Source of the DNA: Leptolyngbyaceae cyanobacterium SM1_3_5
GTDB taxonomy: Bacteria > Cyanobacteriota > Cyanobacteriia > Elainellales > Elainellaceae
Assembly (NCBI GenBank): GCA_012031475.1
Contig: JAAUTJ010000081.1
Span: 1 to 11,994 of the forward strand
Length of the DNA: 11,994 nt
Direction of reading: 5' to 3'
Under the pieces are notes generated by a model. The model was not told the origin of the DNA. It searched no databases and saw only the letters and a program-made list of their open reading frames with translations. Shown one piece after another: positions 6,939-11,994 of this stretch. A program made the position numbers and the translations under genes. The first letter of the stretch is position 1. Each line of letters opens with the position of its first letter.

Positions 6939-9900
6939 ATGAAATCGAAGCAGACGAATCAGACGGCGGCTGCAACAGAGTCGATCGATTTGGACGATCA
7001 CAACCTGCCCACGCGCTCTGCTCGGTTTCTCCTGCAAATCATCAACGGCCTTCGCGATCCGGTGGTGCTGCAAGACCGTCAGCACCGCTGGGTCTGGGTG
7101 AACGATGCGCTGTGTGATCTGCTGGGGCAGGATCGATCGCACCTGATCGGCAAGTCGGATGCGGATTTTTGGCCGTCTGCCCCAGCGCAAATGCTTTGGG
7201 AACAAGACGAGCAGATTTTTAGAACGGGTCTGGCTGGCGAAACGGAAGCCTGGATTGCGATCGCGACGGGCGATCGGCGGTGCATCGCCACGCAAAAATC
7301 GCTGCTTTACGACGAAGCGGGCGAAGCGTTTTTGGTGGCCGTCCTGCGTGATGTCACGGCCTCAAAGATGGCGCAGGATTTGCAGGCCGCGCAGCAGCGC
7401 TTTCAGCTTGTGATCGACAATTTGCCACAAACGATTTGGTGGAAAGATTGCAGCGGCGTTTATCAAGGCTGCAATCGGGCAGCGGCAAAGGCGGCAGGTT
7501 TGGATTCACCGTCTGAAATTGTCGGAAAAACCGATGATGACTTGCCCTGGACGAAAGAACAGGCCGACTTTGATCGCGGTGGCGATCGCGACATCATTCA
7601 ATCGGGTCAGCCACAACTGCACCAGATCGATCGACCGCAAACGGACGGACGCCCAGCTTGGCTGGATATCAACAAAATTCCGCTTTGCAATGCCGCAGGT
7701 GAAGTGCTGGGCATTCTGATGACGATTGAGGACATTACCGAGCGCAAGCGCATCGAAGCCGCTTTGCAGCACAGCGAAGAACGCTTCCGCACCTTGACAA
7801 TGAATGTGCCGATCGCCATCTATCGCTGCTTGTGCGATTCAGACTGGACGATCGAATACATCAGCGATTTCTTTGAAACGCTCACAGGCTATCCGGCCTC
7901 AGACTTCATGGGGCAGCAGGTCAGGACGTGGCAGAGCATCATTCATCCTGACGATCGGCAAAAAGTTGGGCAAGCGGTTGAAGCAGCGATCGCCATTCAC
8001 CAACCGTTTGAGATCGAATATCGCATTCTGCATCGCGACGGCAGCATTTGCTGGGTTTACGAGAAAGGGCAGGGCAAGTTTGATCCGTCTGGCAATCTGC
8101 TGTATCTGACGGGCGCACTGCTGGACATTAGCGATCGCAAACGGGCGGAAGTCGCCTTGCAGCACCGCGAAGCGCAGTTTCGCAATCTCACCAACCATTT
8201 GCCCGCCACGATCTATCGCTGTTTGTGCGATCAGGACTGGACGCGAATTTTTGTCAGCGATTTTGCAGAAGAACTGACGGGCTATCCGGCTGCGGAGTTT
8301 ATCGGCAATGCGGTGAGAACCTGGATAAGCGTGATTCACCCGGACGATCGCTCCGTTGTCGAGCAAGCCCTTTACGAAGCGCTGGCGGCTGGGCAACCCT
8401 ACATCCTGGAATTTCGGATTTTGCACCGCGACGGCAGCATCCGCTGGGTGTATGAAAAGGGGCAGGGCACGTTTGATCAAACCGGGAATTTGCTGTATCT
8501 TGATGGCGCAATTTTCGACATTAGCGATCGCAAGCTGGCCGAGGCTGCGCTGCACCAGCTAAACGGAGAGCTTGAAGAGCATATTTTCGATCGCACTGTT
8601 CAGCTAGAGCAAGAAATTCAAGAGCATCAGCAAACGGAAATTGAGTTGCGCGAATCACAGCAGCGCTTGGCCTTGCTGATTGAGCAAACGCCGCTGGCTG
8701 TAATCGAATGGAGTCCACAGCTTGAAGTGACCGAGTGGAATTCTGCCGCTGAGCAAATTTTCGGCTATCAGCGCGAAGAAGCGATCGGCAAACCGCTCGG
8801 CTTTCTGATTGATTCGCACCAGGAAACCGTGAACGAATCGATCGCGCAAATTGTTTTGAACCAGCGATCGCCCCGCCGCAGCATCGGAGAAAATCTCACG
8901 AAATTCGGCCAGCCAATCATCTGTGAATGGCACGACTATCCGCTGATTACCGCAGAGGGAAAACTGGTTGGTTTTGCTTCGCTGGCCCAGGATGTCACCG
9001 ATCGCAAGCGCACCGAGGAAGTTTTGAAGCGGCAGCTTACCGCGATCGAAGCCTCATTGAACGGCATTGCGCTGTGCAGCGCTGAAGGCCACTTCATCTA
9101 TATGAATCCGGCACATGCCGAAGCTTACGGCTATGACGATCCCAAAGTGCTAATTGGGCTGCACTGGAGTGTTCTGTATGACGATCTGGAGCGGCAGCGC
9201 TATGAGCAAGAGATTATGCCTGCTTTCAGGCAGCAGGGTCGCTGGCGGGGAGAAAGCATCGGGCGGCGGCGCGATGGCAGTACGTTTCTGGAAGAAGTGT
9301 CGCTCACGTTAACGAGCGATGGCAGCTTGGTTTGCGTCGTGCAAGACATTACCGATCGCAAACTGGCCGAAACCGCGATCCGAAAATCGGAGATGCAGTT
9401 GCGCCAGCGCGCCGAGCAGCTAGAATTTGCCCTGCAAGAACTTCAGCGGACACAAGCGCAACTGATTCAAAGTGAAAAGATGTCGAGTTTGGGTCAGCTG
9501 GTGGCCGGAGTTGCCCATGAGATCAACAATCCGGTCAATTTCATCGCGGGAAACCTAACCTATGCCAACGACTACATGCAAGACCTGATCGGCCTGCTGC
9601 AAGTGTATCAGCAGCACTGTCCTGATCCGATCGCCGCTGTGCAAGCTCAAGCCGAGGCGATCGATCTCGATTTCCTCATGGCCGATTTGCCCAAGCTGCT
9701 CAGTTCAATGCATGTCGGTGTCGATCGCATCCAGACGATTGTGCGATCGCTCCGCAATTTTTCGCGCATGGATGAATCGGAAAAGAAAGCAGTCGATCTG
9801 CACGACGGCATCGACAGCACTCTGATCATTTTGCAAAATCGCCTCAAAGCGCTGCCCGATCGCGTCGAGATTGAAGTCGTCAAGCAGTACGGTTCGCTGC

Positions 9901-10301
9901 CGAAGATTGAGTGCTACGCCAGTCAGTTGAATCAGGTATTCATGAATTTAATGAGCAACGCGATCGATGCGATCGAAGAACGACTTGTCCGTTCTCCCAA
10001 TCCACTGCCGCGCATTGCAATTTCAACCTTGATGACTGAAACAAACGTGCAAATTTTGATTGCCGACAATGGCGCGGGCATCCCTTCTGAAATTTTGCCG
10101 CGCCTGTTTGATCCATTTTTCACGACCAAACCGATCGGCAAGGGAACCGGAATGGGTTTGTCAATCAGCTATCAAATCATTACCGAAAAGCACGGTGGTT
10201 CGCTGAATTGTCGATCGGCAAGCGGTGCAGGAACCGAGTTTGCGATCGTGCTTCCGATCGAGTCGAAATCAATTAATCTTGCACATAATCTTGACCGCTG
10301 A
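6939..10301 (+). CDS. Multi-PAS sensor histidine kinase, cytoplasmic
   Basis: A 1120-residue kinase without membrane helix or receiver domain. Six PAS-type domains can be followed, most ending in a D(V/I)(T/S)xRK-like PAC motif: about 27-145, 153-272, 283-405, 414-538, 585-695 and 700-820. The third and fourth are near copies, with the shared stretch HRDGSIxWVYEKGQG, offset 131 codons (393 bases), so they arose by tandem duplication. A coiled coil (about 540-585) and a second one (820-850) separate blocks. The phospho-acceptor is His860 in GVAHEINNPVNF. The ATP-binding domain has the N box NQVFMNLMSNAIDAI (Asn1003, Asn1007), DNGAGIP from Asp1043 and GKGTGMGLSIS from Gly1067. The kinase core looks complete. 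No response regulator is adjacent, so it is an orphan. No cysteine or heme/flavin signature was recognised, so the signal sensed is unknown. The end overlaps the DUF4346 gene by 29 bases. Confidence 0.95.
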   Translation: MKSKQTNQTAAATESIDLDDHNLPTRSARFLLQIINGLRDPVVLQDRQHRWVWVNDALCDLLGQDRSHLIGKSDADFWPSAPAQMLWEQDEQIFRTGLAGETEAWIAIATGDRRCIATQKSLLYDEAGEAFLVAVLRDVTASKMAQDLQAAQQRFQLVIDNLPQTIWWKDCSGVYQGCNRAAAKAAGLDSPSEIVGKTDDDLPWTKEQADFDRGGDRDIIQSGQPQLHQIDRPQTDGRPAWLDINKIPLCNAAGEVLGILMTIEDITERKRIEAALQHSEERFRTLTMNVPIAIYRCLCDSDWTIEYISDFFETLTGYPASDFMGQQVRTWQSIIHPDDRQKVGQAVEAAIAIHQPFEIEYRILHRDGSICWVYEKGQGKFDPSGNLLYLTGALLDISDRKRAEVALQHREAQFRNLTNHLPATIYRCLCDQDWTRIFVSDFAEELTGYPAAEFIGNAVRTWISVIHPDDRSVVEQALYEALAAGQPYILEFRILHRDGSIRWVYEKGQGTFDQTGNLLYLDGAIFDISDRKLAEAALHQLNGELEEHIFDRTVQLEQEIQEHQQTEIELRESQQRLALLIEQTPLAVIEWSPQLEVTEWNSAAEQIFGYQREEAIGKPLGFLIDSHQETVNESIAQIVLNQRSPRRSIGENLTKFGQPIICEWHDYPLITAEGKLVGFASLAQDVTDRKRTEEVLKRQLTAIEASLNGIALCSAEGHFIYMNPAHAEAYGYDDPKVLIGLHWSVLYDDLERQRYEQEIMPAFRQQGRWRGESIGRRRDGSTFLEEVSLTLTSDGSLVCVVQDITDRKLAETAIRKSEMQLRQRAEQLEFALQELQRTQAQLIQSEKMSSLGQLVAGVAHEINNPVNFIAGNLTYANDYMQDLIGLLQVYQQHCPDPIAAVQAQAEAIDLDFLMADLPKLLSSMHVGVDRIQTIVRSLRNFSRMDESEKKAVDLHDGIDSTLIILQNRLKALPDRVEIEVVKQYGSLPKIECYASQLNQVFMNLMSNAIDAIEERLVRSPNPLPRIAISTLMTETNVQILIADNGAGIPSEILPRLFDPFFTTKPIGKGTGMGLSISYQIITEKHGGSLNCRSASGAGTEFAIVLPIESKSINLAHNLDR

Positions 10302-10665
10302 TCAGCGCTTGTTCGGCTCGCACAAATTCGCGACCTAAATAAGCGGCATGATCGAGATAGCGCATCGGGCAAGGTTTAGTTTCTTCAAAGATTTTGATGC
10401 AGAGTTCTTTCGCCGTTCTCCCGGTAAAAATTGCCGTCGGAGTTCGTTCGACCTTGGCGCGAGTCGGCAGCGGTTTTCCCGTTGCGGGATCACACGCTAA
10501 GCCTTTGTCGTTGATGAAATTAGAAAAGTGCTTAGCACAAATTAAATTGGCAGCGCGATCGAGATAAATCAAAAAATATCCGTCGGGATCAAGCTCGATG
10601 TAGCGCTTGGAAAGTTTGTCGTCGAGTGCGGCCAATTCTGCCGCGAGTGATGCTGTTTGAGTCAT
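10273..10665 (-). CDS. DUF4346 domain protein
   Basis: A 130-residue soluble protein of a conserved family of unknown function found mainly in cyanobacteria; a related domain also occurs in dihydropteroate synthase-like proteins. Recognisable stretches are ELDPDGYFLIYLDRAANLIC, KGLACDPATGKPLPTRAKVE, RTPTAIFTGRTAKELC and the closing LDHAAYLGREFVRAEQAL with GQDYVQD. The length is normal and the frame is clean. It is 41 bases downstream of the acyltransferase gene on the same strand and probably co-transcribed with it. Its last 29 bases overlap the end of the kinase gene on the other strand. No Shine-Dalgarno sequence is seen before the ATG. Confidence 0.85.
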   Translation of the reverse strand: MTQTASLAAELAALDDKLSKRYIELDPDGYFLIYLDRAANLICAKHFSNFINDKGLACDPATGKPLPTRAKVERTPTAIFTGRTAKELCIKIFEETKPCPMRYLDHAAYLGREFVRAEQALISGQDYVQD

Positions 10666-10706
10666 AACGTCAATTACAGTTCGATTGAATCTTGATCCAA
10701 TCTACT

Positions 10707-11906
10707 TCAAATGTTCGATCGATTGGGATTGTCTGTTGCTTGGGCAAACGGCAAATCTGCGTTAATCGTGTCGATTTCACGCTGCTCCATTCGATTCACC
10801 TCAGCTATGTAGGAGGTGAGAATTTGTGACAGTTTCGGATTGTAGAATCGGTGTAGCGAATAGTTGGGTGTGGCCGGAAAACCGCGCCGCTTTTTGTGTC
10901 TGCCGCCCGCACCGGGATCAAAGGTTTGAATGTTGTGTGCGATCGCCCATTCGATCGGCGTGTAGTAGCAAGTATCGAAGTGCAAGTTATCAAACTCAGT
11001 TGAACAGCCCCAATAGCGGCCATAAAGCTGATCGCCTTTCGTCAAACAAAAAGACATTGCAGCGGGATTCTGTTCGTCACCTTCGTTGTAGGCGGCAAAA
11101 AAGACGACACGATCGCGATAGCAATCGTCTAATTGTTCAAAAAACTGCCGAGTTAAATATTTGCTGCCCCACCAGCCAAATTTGTCGCAAGTATCACAAT
11201 AAAAGTGATACATCTGAGCAAACATTTGACTGGGAATTTCTGCGCCCGTAAAGATTTTTAGCGACAGTCCGGCACTGGCAACGGCTTTGCGTTCGCGCTT
11301 GATGTTGCGTCTTTGATTGGCGTTAAATGCCTTCAAATAGTCGTCAAAATTTTGGTAGTCCTGATTTTTCCAGATGTAGCTGTGATGCAGCCAAGGCGTA
11401 AAGCCGCGCTCCTCCATTTTGATTTGCCAGTCTGGATCGACATACAAAAAATTGCAGCCGGAAATGCGATTGCGCTGGCAAACAAATCGATTTCGTTCAC
11501 CAGTCGATCGATTAACTCATCTTCATCTTCACCGGGCGCAATCAAAAATCGATAGCCCTCAGCGGGCGTAAACGGCGACATTCCCAGCATTTTTGGGTAG
11601 TACTGCACACCCAATCGCTCGGACAAATCTGCCCACTGATGATCGAAGACGAATTCGCCGTAGCTGTGGCCTTTGAGGTAGAGCGGGGCAGCAGCGACGA
11701 GCGTTCGATCGCGCCAAATTGTCAGGTGGTTCGGTAGCCATCCGGCCTTGGCGGTCGTGCTGCCAGACGCTTCCATGCAGTGCAGCCACGACCATTCAAA
11801 GAACGGCGTTTTCAGCGGCACGGCCATTTCGTCCCAAACCGATCGCGGCACTTCGGTCATGCTGTTGATCCAGGCGACGGTGTAGCGGGGGTTTAAGCTG
11901 TTCCAT
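10707..11906 (-). pseudogene. GNAT/FemAB-like acyltransferase (DUF482 type), split by frameshifts
   Basis: The family is annotated as GNAT N-acetyltransferase or peptidoglycan-biosynthesis related (COG3146); the actual substrate is unknown. The N-terminal half (frame from ATG 11860) reads MTEVPRSVWDEMAVPLKTPF, GWLPNHLTIWRDRTLVAAAP, GHSYGEFVFDHQWADL and SPFTPAEGYRFLIAPGEDED. The C-terminal half (frame ending at 10707) has NANQRRNIKRERKAV, YSFY-like MYHFYCDTCDKFGWWGSKYL, GDQLYGRYWG, and DPGAGGRHKKRRGFPATPNY. The halves fit end to end across a break near 11484-11491: LVNEID changes to RFVCQRNRISGCNFLYVDP in the next frame. A second break is likely near the start: ATG 11906 gives MEQLKP, and removing one of five C (11887-11891) leads directly into RYTVAWINSMTEVP. 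All the conserved blocks survive, so the damage is recent or a sequencing artefact. Confidence 0.85.
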
Positions 11907-11977
11907 TGGGGGGGTGTCGGGGTGTCGGCGGTAGGAAGACGCGAGATCTTGGGGTTGAGACGCGAGATCTCGCGTCT
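11907..11977 (-). repeat. Composite dispersed repeat, second copy
   Basis: Read on the minus strand: the palindrome AGACGCGAGATCTCGCGTCT (11958-11977), a half palindrome (11937-11949), CTACCGCCGACACCC, another GACACCC unit, then the presumed ATG of the acyltransferase at 11906. The first copy, at 6020-6082, has the same order and the same orientation relative to the downstream gene (potC). The window ends 17 bases beyond it in G-rich sequence. Confidence 0.8.
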
Positions 11978-11994
11978 GTACGGGGTGGTTGGGG

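Noticed and set aside
7899..8555. A 218-codon minus-strand open frame opposite the kinase
   Set aside because: It mirrors the duplicated PAS domains, and its own internal similarity is explained by that duplication.

Overview
The window looks like chromosomal DNA from a cyanobacterium. The HIP1 palindrome GCGATCGC and its CGATCG core recur throughout, in genes and between them. Several families are typical of cyanobacteria: Uma2/DUF820, DUF4346, a long multi-PAS histidine kinase whose catalytic part starts with HEINNP, and a PotD-like lipoprotein with a twin-arginine signal. The genus cannot be fixed from the sequence alone.

Left flank (1-1806, all minus strand): a Uma2-family protein, then a small two-helix membrane protein, then a maltose/galactoside O-acetyltransferase of the left-handed beta-helix type. 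The last two would be translationally coupled (start and stop overlap in ATGATTGA), but both are broken by single-base frame changes, mostly in homopolymer runs.

Centre (1957-6871, plus strand): an ABC-2 type exporter pair (ATPase and six-helix permease of the GldA/GldF kind, without a GldG-like partner), then a polyamine importer cluster potD-potB-potC without its ATPase potA. A composite repeat, made of a 20-base perfect palindrome and four 7-base tandem units, lies between potB and potC and ends just before the potC start codon.

Right part: a soluble 1120-residue histidine kinase with six PAS domains (6939-10301, plus), two of them a clear tandem duplication. It overlaps tail to tail with a minus-strand DUF4346 gene (10273-10665). 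Upstream of that, on the same strand, is a FemAB/GNAT-like acyltransferase (DUF482 type) split by frame changes. The same composite repeat abuts the reconstructed start of that gene and runs to the right edge of the window.

All recognised frame breaks lie in the outer ~1.2 kb on each side; the 9 kb between them reads cleanly. Together with a right edge inside a dispersed repeat, this suggests the window may be a whole contig with unreliable ends, although true gene decay is not excluded. I see no RNA gene, CRISPR array, transposase or phage gene. I did not find a convincing new multi-gene system; the most unusual item is the repeat element placed directly before two unrelated start codons.
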